From Tritonibacter horizontis (GTDB taxonomy: Bacteria; Pseudomonadota; Alphaproteobacteria; Rhodobacterales; Rhodobacteraceae), in assembly GCF_001518015.1 (NCBI RefSeq), contig NZ_LPUY01000049.1:17101-81100 (forward strand): 64,000 nucleotides of DNA, given 5' to 3'. Numbering within the stretch: the first letter of the stretch is position 1; each line of letters begins with the position of its first letter. A model generated the notes under the pieces. That model was not told the DNA's origin and made no database searches. It was given only the letters and a program-made list of their open reading frames with translations. Shown one piece after another: positions 9,666 through 17,757 of the stretch. A program made the position numbers and the translations under genes.

Positions 9666-11480
9666 ATGTGCCAGATGTGCATCCAGACCCGAACCTTCGA
9701 CCCGGCCCGCCACACCGATGGGGAGGCCGACAGAGCCTTTGCGCAGGTTTCCGAAGTCGGGGATGCCGATGCCGCCATCAGCACCAGCTACAGCCTGTCC
9801 GAAGGCGACAGCTTCAGCGGCGCGGTGACGGAGCTGGGCGATCGTGACTGGATCCGGGTGACGCTGGAGGCCGGCGAGACCTACGAGATCCAGCTGACCG
9901 GCAGCACCAGCGGCACCGGCACCCTGGAAGACAGCATTTTGCGGCTCTACGATGGCGAAGGCACGCTGATCACCTCCGATGACGATGGCGGCGCCGGGTT
10001 TGAATCGGCCCTGTCCTACACCGCGACCAGCACCGGCACCTATTACATTGCCGCCGCCGCTTACGGCGACGAGAGCACCGGCAGCTATCAGATCGCCTTT
10101 GACAACAGCGCCGCCGAACCTGTCGACACCGGCGAGACCGGAACCCTGGACGAAATGGCCGACTATCTGACCGATGGCTACTGGAATGAAACCGGCTATT
10201 CCGGCGGGGCCTTTGACACCTCCTCCAGCAACCAGATCACCGTCAATATCACCAGCCTCACCGCCGACGGCCAGCAGCTGGCCCGCTGGGCCTTTGAGGC
10301 CTGGGAACTGGTGGCCGATCTGGATTTCGTCGAAACCACCTCGAACAGCGCCGACATGATCTTTGACGACAGCAACAGCGGCGCCTATGCCAGCTACTCG
10401 CTGATGGGCGAACGCATCACCTCCGCCGAGGTCAATGTCAGCCAGAACTGGGTCCGCGACTACGGCGCCAGCATCTCCAGCTATACCTTCTCGACCTATA
10501 TCCATGAAATCGGCCATGCGCTGGGGCTCGGCCATCAGGGCAACTACAACGGCAACGCCACCTATGGCGAGGACGAGACCTTTGCCAATGACAGCTATCA
10601 GCTGTCGGTGATGTCCTATTTCAGCCAGGAGGACAACACGACGGTCGACGCCGATTATGCCGACCCCGCCAGCGCCATGATGGCCGATATCGTGGCGATC
10701 CAGAACCTCTATGGGGCGCCCGGCAGCGACAGCCAGACCGGTGGCAATACCGTCTGGGGCGCCAATACCACCCTTACCGGCTATCTCGCCGATGTGTTCG
10801 AGGGGCTGGACGGCAGCCCCAATGACAACCTCGGCACCGATGACATCGCCTTTACCCTCTATGACCGGGACGGCATCGACCTGTTCGACCTCTCCGAGAG
10901 CGACACCGACAACCGTCTCGATCTCAACGACATGGGGATTTCGGATATTGGCGGGCTGACCGGCAATGTGATGATCGCCCGCGACACGGTGATCGAAAAC
11001 GCCCGCATGGGCAACGGCGATGACACGGTGACCGGCAATGAGGCCGATAACACGATCAGGGGCCAGAAAGGCAACGACAGCCTCTCTGGCGGGGCCGGCA
11101 ACGACAAGCTCATCGGCAATGGCGGGCGCGACGCGCTGGAGGGCGGGTCCGGGCGCGACCGTCTGGCCGGTGGTGGCGGACGCGACGAACTGGATGGCGG
11201 ATCCGGGCGCGATGTGCTGATCGGTGGCAGCAAATCCGACAGTTTCATCTTTGACACCGGCTGCGGCCGGGACAAGATCCGCGACTTTGAACTGGGCACG
11301 GACCAGTTGCATCTGGGCGCGGCGCTGCTCGACGGGCTGGAGACCGCCGAAGCGGTCCTGGAAAGCTTCGGGCGGATTGCCAATGGCAAGGCGATCCTGA
11401 ACTTTGGCGACGGCGATGTGATCAAGCTGCTCGGGGTGAGCGACCTCGACACGCTGATCGACGATATCCTCTTCGTCTGA
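9666..11480 (+). CDS. Serralysin-like M10 metalloprotease with RTX repeats (paralogue 2)
   Basis: 604 residues with the same domain order as paralogue 1: tag MCQMCIQTRTFDPARH (1-16), PPC-like sandwich (about 40-147), zinc motif HEIGHALGLGH at 280-290, Met-turn SVMSYF, RTX repeats (about 460-525) and a C-terminus ending DDILFV, typical of type I secretion substrates. It is divergent from paralogue 1 and followed 211 bases later by paralogue 3. Very high GC produces long antisense open frames that are not genes. It is probably an extracellular protease supplying peptides or processing surface proteins during attachment. Confidence 0.93.
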   Translation: MCQMCIQTRTFDPARHTDGEADRAFAQVSEVGDADAAISTSYSLSEGDSFSGAVTELGDRDWIRVTLEAGETYEIQLTGSTSGTGTLEDSILRLYDGEGTLITSDDDGGAGFESALSYTATSTGTYYIAAAAYGDESTGSYQIAFDNSAAEPVDTGETGTLDEMADYLTDGYWNETGYSGGAFDTSSSNQITVNITSLTADGQQLARWAFEAWELVADLDFVETTSNSADMIFDDSNSGAYASYSLMGERITSAEVNVSQNWVRDYGASISSYTFSTYIHEIGHALGLGHQGNYNGNATYGEDETFANDSYQLSVMSYFSQEDNTTVDADYADPASAMMADIVAIQNLYGAPGSDSQTGGNTVWGANTTLTGYLADVFEGLDGSPNDNLGTDDIAFTLYDRDGIDLFDLSESDTDNRLDLNDMGISDIGGLTGNVMIARDTVIENARMGNGDDTVTGNEADNTIRGQKGNDSLSGGAGNDKLIGNGGRDALEGGSGRDRLAGGGGRDELDGGSGRDVLIGGSKSDSFIFDTGCGRDKIRDFELGTDQLHLGAALLDGLETAEAVLESFGRIANGKAILNFGDGDVIKLLGVSDLDTLIDDILFV

Positions 11481-11596
11481 TCCCGCGCCAGATCGGTGCC
11501 GCGGCCGGGCCCGGCACCACAGGACACAGGAGACACGGCAGGCGCAGAGCGCGCGCGCTTCGGTCATACTTTATCCGCAATTTTTCTGTACCCCAA

Positions 11597-11630
11597 AGGG
11601 CAGGGCCGCGGCCCTGCCCTCTTTGATTTT
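11597..11630 (+). terminator. Perfect palindrome with T-rich tail, probable terminator
   Basis: A 24-bp perfect palindrome at 11597-11620 (half-site AGGGCAGGGCCG) followed by CTTTGATTTT, between the second and third protease genes. Transcription from 9666 probably ends here, so the third protease would need its own promoter in the following 70 bases or read-through. Confidence 0.6.
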
Positions 11631-11691
11631 GCTGGATCGCCCCGTCCCGCTGGGCCGATCCCCCCAGCGACCTGACCGAAAGTGATCCGCC

Positions 11692-13215
11692 ATGTGTGAC
11701 CTCTGTTCCCTGACCCAGACCTTCGAGCCGACCCGTCACGCGACATCCGACGCAACGGCGGAGGCCTGGCGGCTGAACGGCTGGGTCCTGGAAGGGCTGA
11801 CCTGGCCCGGCGACACGGATGAAGAAGAAGAAGAGACCCCGCCCGAGCTGCCCACCGCCACCCTGGACGAGATGGCCAGCTATCTGACCACCGGCTTCTG
11901 GGCCGAGGCCGACGAGGACTCGCGCAGCTTTGCCGAGGTGATCGGCAACAGCAGCGACCATGTGATCACCGTCGACCTGACGGCGCTGACCACCGCCGGC
12001 CAGCGCCTGGCCCGCTGGGCGCTGGACAGTTGGGAAACAATGGCCGATGTGCAGTTCACCGAAGTGCAAAGCGGCGGCGACATCCAGTTCGACGACAATC
12101 AGGACGGCGCTTTTGTCACCTATGAAGAGGACGGTTTCGGCCGCCTGCAGGCCAATCTGAACGTCTCAGTGAGCTGGCTGCAAACCTACGGAACCTCGAT
12201 GGATTCCTACGTCTTCAATACCTATGTGCACGAGATCGGCCATACGCTCGGGCTGGGGCATCTGGGCAATTACAATGGCGCCAGCGGCAGCATGAGCTTT
12301 GCCAACGACAGCTACCAGGCCTCGGTGATGTCCTATATCCCGCAGGATCAGAACGACACTGTCGAGGCCAGCTATGCCGAGGCGGCCGGGCCGATGATCG
12401 TCGATATCCTGGCCATTCAACAGCTCTATGGCGCCTCGACCGTTACCGCCGGCGCCACCACCTGGGGCGTGGATGGGCTCTATTCCCGGCAATTCACCAC
12501 CCTGCTGTCACAGGATGACGAGACCGGTCCCATCGGCTTTGCCATCTATGACGCCGATACCGACCTGGATGGCGATGGGCTGGTCGATGTCGATCTGATC
12601 GACCTCTCTCCCAGCATCACCGATGACCGGCTCGACCTCACTGCGGAGCGGTTTTCCGATATCGGCGGGCTGACCGGCAACCTCGCCATGGCCCGCGGCA
12701 CAGTGATCGAGAACGCCCGCATGGGACAGGGCAATGACACCGTGCTGGGCAATGCGGCGGACAATGTCATCTGGGGCCGGGCCGGGCGCGACCGCCTGGA
12801 AGGCGGCGCCGGCGAGGACCGGCTGATCGGCGGGGCTGGCCGGGACCGGCTTTATGGCGGGTCGATGGACGACAGGCTGCTGGGCAAGAACGGCCGGGAT
12901 TACCTGGATGGCGGCGAGGGCAATGACATCCTGCGCGGCGGCAACGGGGCTGACAGGTTCTTTTACGGCTTTGGCCACGACCGGGACAAGATCAAGGATT
13001 TCACCCTGGGCGAGGACCAGCTGCTGTTCTCCGGTCTCGACTTTGGCCGCGAGAATGCCGACGCCCTGGTGGCCCGCTATGGGAGCGTCAACGGCAAGGG
13101 GGTCGTGCTTGATTTCGGCAGTGACGCCACCGGCCTGGCCAGCGCCGACGACGTGCTGATCCTGCACGGGATCTATGACCTCGCCGCGCTGGCGGATGAT
13201 ATCGTGTTTGTCTGA
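11692..13215 (+). CDS. Serralysin-like M10 metalloprotease with RTX repeats, short form (paralogue 3)
   Basis: 507 residues. It keeps the N-terminal tag MCDLCSLTQTFEPTRH (1-16), the zinc motif HEIGHTLGLGH at 180-190, the Met-turn SVMSYI, RTX repeats (about 360-430) and an end in DDIVFV. It lacks the PPC-like sandwich of the other two; about 100 residues are replaced by a short acidic linker with a Glu run near 44-48. It is followed directly by a hairpin element at 13224 and converges on repA. Probably a secreted calcium-dependent protease like its paralogues. Confidence 0.92.
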   Translation: MCDLCSLTQTFEPTRHATSDATAEAWRLNGWVLEGLTWPGDTDEEEEETPPELPTATLDEMASYLTTGFWAEADEDSRSFAEVIGNSSDHVITVDLTALTTAGQRLARWALDSWETMADVQFTEVQSGGDIQFDDNQDGAFVTYEEDGFGRLQANLNVSVSWLQTYGTSMDSYVFNTYVHEIGHTLGLGHLGNYNGASGSMSFANDSYQASVMSYIPQDQNDTVEASYAEAAGPMIVDILAIQQLYGASTVTAGATTWGVDGLYSRQFTTLLSQDDETGPIGFAIYDADTDLDGDGLVDVDLIDLSPSITDDRLDLTAERFSDIGGLTGNLAMARGTVIENARMGQGNDTVLGNAADNVIWGRAGRDRLEGGAGEDRLIGGAGRDRLYGGSMDDRLLGKNGRDYLDGGEGNDILRGGNGADRFFYGFGHDRDKIKDFTLGEDQLLFSGLDFGRENADALVARYGSVNGKGVVLDFGSDATGLASADDVLILHGIYDLAALADDIVFV

Positions 13216-13223
13216 TCCGGACC

Positions 13224-13273
13224 GAGGGGCGCTGCCCCTCGCGCTCCCCGAGGTATTTCAGAAAAGATGAAGG
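13224..13273 (+). other. 3' element: hairpin plus conserved GAGGTATTT tail (copy 1)
   Basis: Begins 9 bases after the stop of paralogue 3. A stem-loop (GAGGGGC at 13224-13230, GCCCCTC at 13234-13240) is followed by GAGGTATTT-N3-AAAAGATGAAG at 13250-13272. The same hairpin-plus-tail arrangement occurs on the minus strand behind rmlB at 55629-55575. Its position after stop codons suggests a termination or mRNA 3'-end signal, although there is no classic U-run. Confidence 0.5.
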
Positions 13274-13295
13274 GCGAAGGCGGGCAAAGGCGCGT

Positions 13296-14312
13296 TCAGC
13301 CCTGGGTCTGTTTCCGGACCCAGCCCAGGAAGGCCGCATCGGGTTTGCGCAGGCGGGGGCCGCCGGTCCTGGCCCAGACGGCGCGCCAGTCGGCCTCCAG
13401 CGCGTGGACGTCGATGCCGGGCATCAGGCGGCGGGCCGCGTCGCGGGCTTCCTCGGACACCACCGGTGGTTTGCTCTCCAGCACCCGGTTCTTCTGGGCA
13501 AAGCGGATGATGTCGCCGGGTAGCTCCGTCATCTCGTAATCCGGCAAGGGCTGGGATTTTATCATGTCGCGGACCATCTTGCGAAACACCCGGCGCGGGC
13601 TGGCGGAGCCGGATTTCTTCAGCAAGGTCTCGACCGAGATCTGCCAGCTGTCCTGGCGGCCGCAATGTTTGCGCGCCAGCTCGTAGACGCGGCGTTCGAG
13701 CGGTTTGCGCAGGCGGAAATAATCGCGGCTGAGCGTCAGCACCGATTTCGACAGCACGGCCCGGTACAGCCAATCCGACAGGGTGACGGCGACCGACACC
13801 ATGCGCCCGCCGCGCGCCTTGCGGACGATCTCCCAGCTCTCGATCAGGCCAAAGCCGGAGGTGATCTCCTGTTCGAAACCGGGGCCACCTGTGGTGATAT
13901 TGGTGGTGATGCGGGTGCCGGCCAGCCGCTCGAAGGCCTCGCGCAAGCGCCGATAGGCATCGCCCGAGGTTTCCCGGTTGCAGGCCACCAGCAGGTCATG
14001 GGCGGTCAGATGCAGCGTCCGGCTGACCTGCCGGCCGGCGTTCAGCGCCCCCATCAGCTGGCTGATGCAAAAGATCAGGATGTCCTTGTCGTGGATCGTC
14101 GCCAGCCCCTTGACCGACGGGGTCACGGTGATTTCGGCGCCATTGTGCTGGTAGTTCAGGATGCGCCGGTCGGGGCGGGTGCCCAGCGAGAACAGCGGGT
14201 GTTCCATCGAAGCGAGGTCATTCTTTGGCATCGCATCAAAGATATCGCAGAGGAAATAGGCCCCCTGCCCTTCGGGCGGATAGCCCCCTGCCCCGCTGAC
14301 CGCGCTTGTCAT
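13296..14312 (-). CDS. repA: Plasmid replication initiator RepA (RPA family)
   Basis: 338 residues matching the replication-initiator-A (RPA) family of alphaproteobacterial plasmids: the segment HPLFSLGTRPDRRILNY near residue 39, then ESWEIVRK and the basic region RLRKPLERRVYELARKHCG, interpretable as winged-helix DNA-binding parts. The start at 14312 has a good ribosome-binding site (AGGACAGG). It is divergent from parA-parB with a 481-base origin region between them, the usual layout of Roseobacter-group RepA-type replicons. It should bind the iterons at 14413-14472 and recruit DnaA. Confidence 0.93.
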   Translation of the reverse strand: MTSAVSGAGGYPPEGQGAYFLCDIFDAMPKNDLASMEHPLFSLGTRPDRRILNYQHNGAEITVTPSVKGLATIHDKDILIFCISQLMGALNAGRQVSRTLHLTAHDLLVACNRETSGDAYRRLREAFERLAGTRITTNITTGGPGFEQEITSGFGLIESWEIVRKARGGRMVSVAVTLSDWLYRAVLSKSVLTLSRDYFRLRKPLERRVYELARKHCGRQDSWQISVETLLKKSGSASPRRVFRKMVRDMIKSQPLPDYEMTELPGDIIRFAQKNRVLESKPPVVSEEARDAARRLMPGIDVHALEADWRAVWARTGGPRLRKPDAAFLGWVRKQTQG

Positions 14313-14392
14313 AAATGCCTGTCCTGCTGCTCGGCCGTTCTGGCTGTATCGCGAGATTCGGCTTCGTGGTTTTGATTACACCCACCCTAGGG

Positions 14393-14401
14393 TTATCCAC
14401 A
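14393..14401 (+). promoter_or_regulatory. DnaA box TTATCCACA
   Basis: A perfect match to the consensus DnaA box, 12 bases before the first iteron and about 80 bases upstream of the repA start. Confidence 0.75.
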
Positions 14402-14412
14402 GCCCCGCACAA

Positions 14413-14472
14413 CGGGGGTTCAGAGTCACCGGCTCGGGGGTTTGGAGTCATTTCATCGGGGTTTCAGAGTCG
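14413..14472 (+). repeat. Three iterons in exact 22-bp register
   Basis: Three related 16-mers: CGGGGGTTCAGAGTCA (14413-14428), CGGGGGTTTGGAGTCA (14435-14450) and CGGGGTTTCAGAGTCG (14457-14472). Start-to-start distance is 22 bp each time, two helical turns, so all copies face the same side of the helix. They lie between the DnaA box and the AT-rich stretch and are the likely RepA-binding sites. Confidence 0.8.
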
Positions 14473-14793
14473 CACAGGCCGGACGAAAGCGCCAGGGAGC
14501 CAATAAAAAAAGGCCTTTGCGCGCAGGCAGGTTCTGCCTTAACACTAAATAACACAAATATAACGATGCAGAAAATTTTGCACAGACCGGTGCCCCCCAT
14601 GATTGCCCAGGGACCGCAGCGGATTTAAATGCGGCAAGCATCGGATTTGCATAGAAAATTCAATCGACATCATCATAATACTTCCACCTGCTGCCTTTTG
14701 TGCTATCTTGGAAAAAAGACGATACATGATCGAGGCGCATCAAGAGGCAAGGCCCGGACGCCTTTCGTTTTTCCAGCATGAGGCAGACGCAGG

Positions 14794-16203
14794 ATGGCCA
14801 AAGATATCCACAGCAAGGCAGGTCCCGCCCTGCCCCCCTATTTCAACATTGATCCCGATGCGGCGGCAGCCGATCTGGACCAGCCCACCGATACCGCGCG
14901 CTTTGCCGAGATTGCCGAAGGCTGCGCCCGGGGCCGCGCGGATCTGGCCAGCCGGGGCCTCAATGAGGCCGGGTCAAAATCGCTGCGCCTGTTTTCCACC
15001 TGGGAAATCACCCGCTATCTGATCCCCGTCGCCCAGGCCCATTTCCGCCGGGTGCTGAAGGCCAACCCCGATCTGCCCCAGGGCCGCAACGAGACCGAGG
15101 GCGGCGCCAAGTGGTTCACCCTCGACGAGGTGCTGCGGCTGCGGGCCTTCTTTGCCGCGCAGGGCTCCAAGGCCAAGAACTACCTGCCCTACCGCCCCGA
15201 GGGCCTGCCGGCAAAACTCGTCGCCGTGGCCAATTTCAAGGGCGGCGTTGGCAAGACCTCGACCGCGGCGCATCTGGCGATGTCCGCCGCGCTGGATGGC
15301 TACAAGGTGCTGGTGATCGATCTGGATTCCCAAGGCTCGATGACCTCGATCTTTGGCGGCAAGGTGGAGGATGAGTGGCAGACCGCCTTTCCGCTGCTGG
15401 CCCGCCACTACGGCGAGCATCTGCGACTGGAAAATCAGCGGCGGCTGGATCGCGGCGACGCTCCCCAGCCGCTGGACGAAAGCCTGACCGCGGCGATGGA
15501 GATGACCGCCGGCGACGTGATCCAGCCGACCCATTGGCCCAACATCGACCTGATCGGGGCGCAGTTGAATTTGTACTGGGCGGAGTTCCAGATCCCGGTC
15601 TGGCGGATGGCGGCGCGCAGCTGGAAACTGTGGGACGCGCTCACCGACCGGCTGGAGGCGGACGGGGTGCTGGACCAATACGACGTGGTCTTCATCGACA
15701 CGCCGCCCGCCCTTGGCTATCTGACCATCAACGGGCTGTCGGCGGCGGACATCCTCCTGGTGCCGATGGGGGCATCCTTTCTGGAGTTTGATTCCACGGG
15801 GCGGTTCTTTGATATGCTGCATTCCACCTTTGCCTCCATCGAGGAGGGCGAAAACCTCGCCGCCCGTGCCCTGGGCCGGCCCGAGATCGGTTTTGAATGG
15901 GATGCGGTGCGCGCGGTGATCACCCGCTATGACAGCGCCCAGCAGGGCGAGCTGGCGGGGCTGGTGCAGGCCTATATGGGCCCCACCCTGTCGCCGCACC
16001 GGCAGGATTTCACCGCCCTCATCGGCCAGGCCGGCGAGCAGGTGAATGGCATCTACGAGGCGGATTATCGCGATTTCAACCGCGAGACCTACGCCCGGGG
16101 CCGGGAGACTTTTGACGAAACCTATGCCGCCTTCAAGCGGCTCCTCACCGGCGTCTGGCGGCGCGAAGAACTGGCGTTGCAACAAGAGCGCGCGGCTTCC
16201 TGA
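14794..16203 (+). CDS. parA: Plasmid partition ATPase ParA
   Basis: 469 residues. Residues 1-135 form an N-terminal region with a helix-turn-helix-like segment (WFTLDEVLRLRAFFAAQG, 107-124), as in larger self-regulating plasmid ParA proteins. The deviant Walker A motif KGGVGKT is at 149-155, followed by LVIDLDSQGS and the Walker B-like VVFIDTPPALG. It should drive plasmid segregation together with ParB bound at the repeats downstream of parB. It is divergent from repA and followed by parB 70 bases later. Confidence 0.93.
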   Translation: MAKDIHSKAGPALPPYFNIDPDAAAADLDQPTDTARFAEIAEGCARGRADLASRGLNEAGSKSLRLFSTWEITRYLIPVAQAHFRRVLKANPDLPQGRNETEGGAKWFTLDEVLRLRAFFAAQGSKAKNYLPYRPEGLPAKLVAVANFKGGVGKTSTAAHLAMSAALDGYKVLVIDLDSQGSMTSIFGGKVEDEWQTAFPLLARHYGEHLRLENQRRLDRGDAPQPLDESLTAAMEMTAGDVIQPTHWPNIDLIGAQLNLYWAEFQIPVWRMAARSWKLWDALTDRLEADGVLDQYDVVFIDTPPALGYLTINGLSAADILLVPMGASFLEFDSTGRFFDMLHSTFASIEEGENLAARALGRPEIGFEWDAVRAVITRYDSAQQGELAGLVQAYMGPTLSPHRQDFTALIGQAGEQVNGIYEADYRDFNRETYARGRETFDETYAAFKRLLTGVWRREELALQQERAAS

Positions 16204-16273
16204 GGGGATGTCAGGATTTTGCTGCGAGACTGGGGGTGCTCTGGTCTCGGGGCTGACGAGAAGGACGACGAGA

Positions 16274-17398
16274 ATGGCAAAACGCAAACGGTTGACCCCG
16301 GCCCAGCAGACCTATCTGAGCGCCGCCGAGCAGACCGCCTCCGGGCCGGCAGCCGCGGGCGCAGGCCTGGCCAAGGGCGTCTCGGTCGGGGCCGCCCCGA
16401 TTGCGCAGGTGGCCTCTGACACCTCTGCCGCTGCCGCCCTGCAGGAGCTGTCCGGGGTTCTGGAAAACGCTCGCGCCCGGGGGCTGATGATCGAAGAGCT
16501 GTCGCTGGATGCGATTGACGAGACCTATCTGGTGCGCGACCGCATCGTGCAGGACGAAGAGGACATGCAGTCGCTGATGGACTCGATCCGGGCGCGCGGC
16601 CAGCAAACCCCGATCGAGGTGGTCAGACGCGACGGTGCCCCCGGTGTGCTGACCCATGGGCTGATTTCTGGCTGGCGGCGCCTGACGGCGCTGCGCAGGC
16701 TCTACGCCGAGACTTCAGAGTCTCGCTTCGCCACCGTCAAGGCTCTGATCGTGCGGCCCGACAGCGCGGCGGATGCCTATCTGGCGATGGTCGAAGAGAA
16801 CGAGATCCGGGTCAATCTCAGCCATTATGAACGGGCGCGTATCGCGATGCGGGCGCTGGCCGAGGGGGTCTATCCGGATCAGCGCAAGGCCTTGTTGGGG
16901 CTGTTTCTGAACGTCCCCCGCGCCAAACGGTCCAAGATCGCCAGTTTCGTCACCGTGGTGCAGGCGCTGGATGCGGTGCTGCGCTATCCAACCGCGATCC
17001 CGGAAAAGCTGGGCCTGTCCCTGGCGCGCCTGTTCGAAGACGACCCCAGCGCCGGCCCGGCTCTGGCCGACCGGTTGCGCGCGGCGCGGGTGGAGAGCGT
17101 GGCCGAGGAGCTGACGCTTTTGCAGGGCGCGCTTTTGGCCCAGAATAAGACTCTGTTGCCGGGGTCAGAGCCTGATCTGCCCGCCCCTGCCCCGCTGCCG
17201 GCTGCGCCGCTGTCCCCAGCCAAGCCCCGTCTGCGCAGCCTCGACCCGGTTGCCGCACCGGGCGAGCGGATCAGCCTGCAGGCGGCCCCCGGCGTACGGC
17301 TGGCCTTTACCGCCGATCAGCATAAGATCGAACTGAGTGGCGATGGTGTGACGGCGGATCTGATGGCCGAGCTGAAGGCCTGGCTGGCCACCCGCTGA
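16274..17398 (+). CDS. parB: Centromere-binding partition protein ParB
   Basis: 374 residues from the ATG at 16274 (basic start MAKRKRL); open frame extends upstream into parA but lacks family features. The ParB/Srx-type CTP-binding domain has DRIVQDEEDMQSLMDSIRARG and the variant GLISGWRRLTALRRL in place of the usual GERR box. A helix-turn-helix region follows (LNVPRAKRSKIASFVTVVQ). The C-terminal third is Pro/Ala-rich. It should bind the parS-like palindromes starting about 115 bases after its stop codon. Confidence 0.9.
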   Translation: MAKRKRLTPAQQTYLSAAEQTASGPAAAGAGLAKGVSVGAAPIAQVASDTSAAAALQELSGVLENARARGLMIEELSLDAIDETYLVRDRIVQDEEDMQSLMDSIRARGQQTPIEVVRRDGAPGVLTHGLISGWRRLTALRRLYAETSESRFATVKALIVRPDSAADAYLAMVEENEIRVNLSHYERARIAMRALAEGVYPDQRKALLGLFLNVPRAKRSKIASFVTVVQALDAVLRYPTAIPEKLGLSLARLFEDDPSAGPALADRLRAARVESVAEELTLLQGALLAQNKTLLPGSEPDLPAPAPLPAAPLSPAKPRLRSLDPVAAPGERISLQAAPGVRLAFTADQHKIELSGDGVTADLMAELKAWLATR

Positions 17399-17440
17399 GG
17401 CGCCTGGCTCTGTCCTTGCGCATGATCCGCTCTGCGACAC

Positions 17441-17468
17441 AAAGCGCGTTCCTCCCGGGCGCGCTTTT
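17441..17468 (+). terminator. Terminator of the parA-parB unit
   Basis: Stem AAAGCGCG (17441-17448) and CGCGCTTT (17460-17467) with an 11-base loop, running into TTTTGCGTTTG, 43 bases after the parB stop. Confidence 0.6.
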
Positions 17469-17511
17469 GCGTTTGCCCCATAATGAGAGCCGGTTTTGGC
17501 GCTCCTCAATA

Positions 17512-17616
17512 TAGGTCAGTAATATTGACCTATTGTTTCGCGCGCGAAACATTGGGTAAGGAGTGCTGACCTATTGTTTCGCGCGCGAAACAATGCGTAA
17601 GAAAGGCTGACCTATT
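17512..17616. promoter_or_regulatory. parS-like centromere array
   Basis: TGACCTATT occurs at 17526, 17567 and 17608, exactly 41 bp apart. In the first two copies it runs into the 18-bp palindrome TGTTTCGCGCGCGAAACA (17534-17551 and 17575-17592); the second copy extends to a 22-bp perfect palindrome at 17573-17594. The third copy lacks the palindrome. An inverted TAGGTCA (17512-17518) faces the first copy. The palindrome arms match chromosomal parS half-sites (TGTTTC/GAAACA) with a longer centre. Position just after parB supports a ParB-binding centromere. Confidence 0.75.
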
Positions 17617-17757
17617 TTCCACCCATCCTATTCCCCCATCCCCTGGCCTGCCCAATCCGGGAAAGATGTTTGACAGGACGGGTGTTTTAAGGCTTCTCCT
17701 GCCCCGCGATCCCCCGATTGATCGCCCCCCACTGATGACCCCGGAGCAGCCCTTCTC

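Larger units (their letters stand above)
14313..14793. other. Probable plasmid origin of replication (oriV)
   Basis: The 481-base gap between repA and parA holds a consensus DnaA box (14393-14401), three iterons in 22-bp register (14413-14472) and an AT-rich stretch of about 90 bases (roughly 14500-14590) suited to strand opening. A small hairpin (AGGCAG/CTGCCT, 14525-14539) lies inside the AT-rich part. No gene is seen. Together these are the standard parts of an iteron-controlled origin; the assignment is by content and position. Confidence 0.75.

Noticed and set aside
9594..11567. 657-codon open frame on the minus strand opposite protease 2
   Set aside because: It mirrors the RTX protease on the plus strand, has Val/Ile/Gly-rich low-complexity composition and no domain; an artefact of very high GC at third positions.
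14804..14812. Second DnaA box (ATATCCACA)
   Set aside because: One mismatch to consensus and inside the first codons of parA; probably chance.
14974..16287. 437-codon minus-strand frame opposite parA
   Set aside because: Antisense shadow of parA; ParA on the plus strand has all ATPase motifs.
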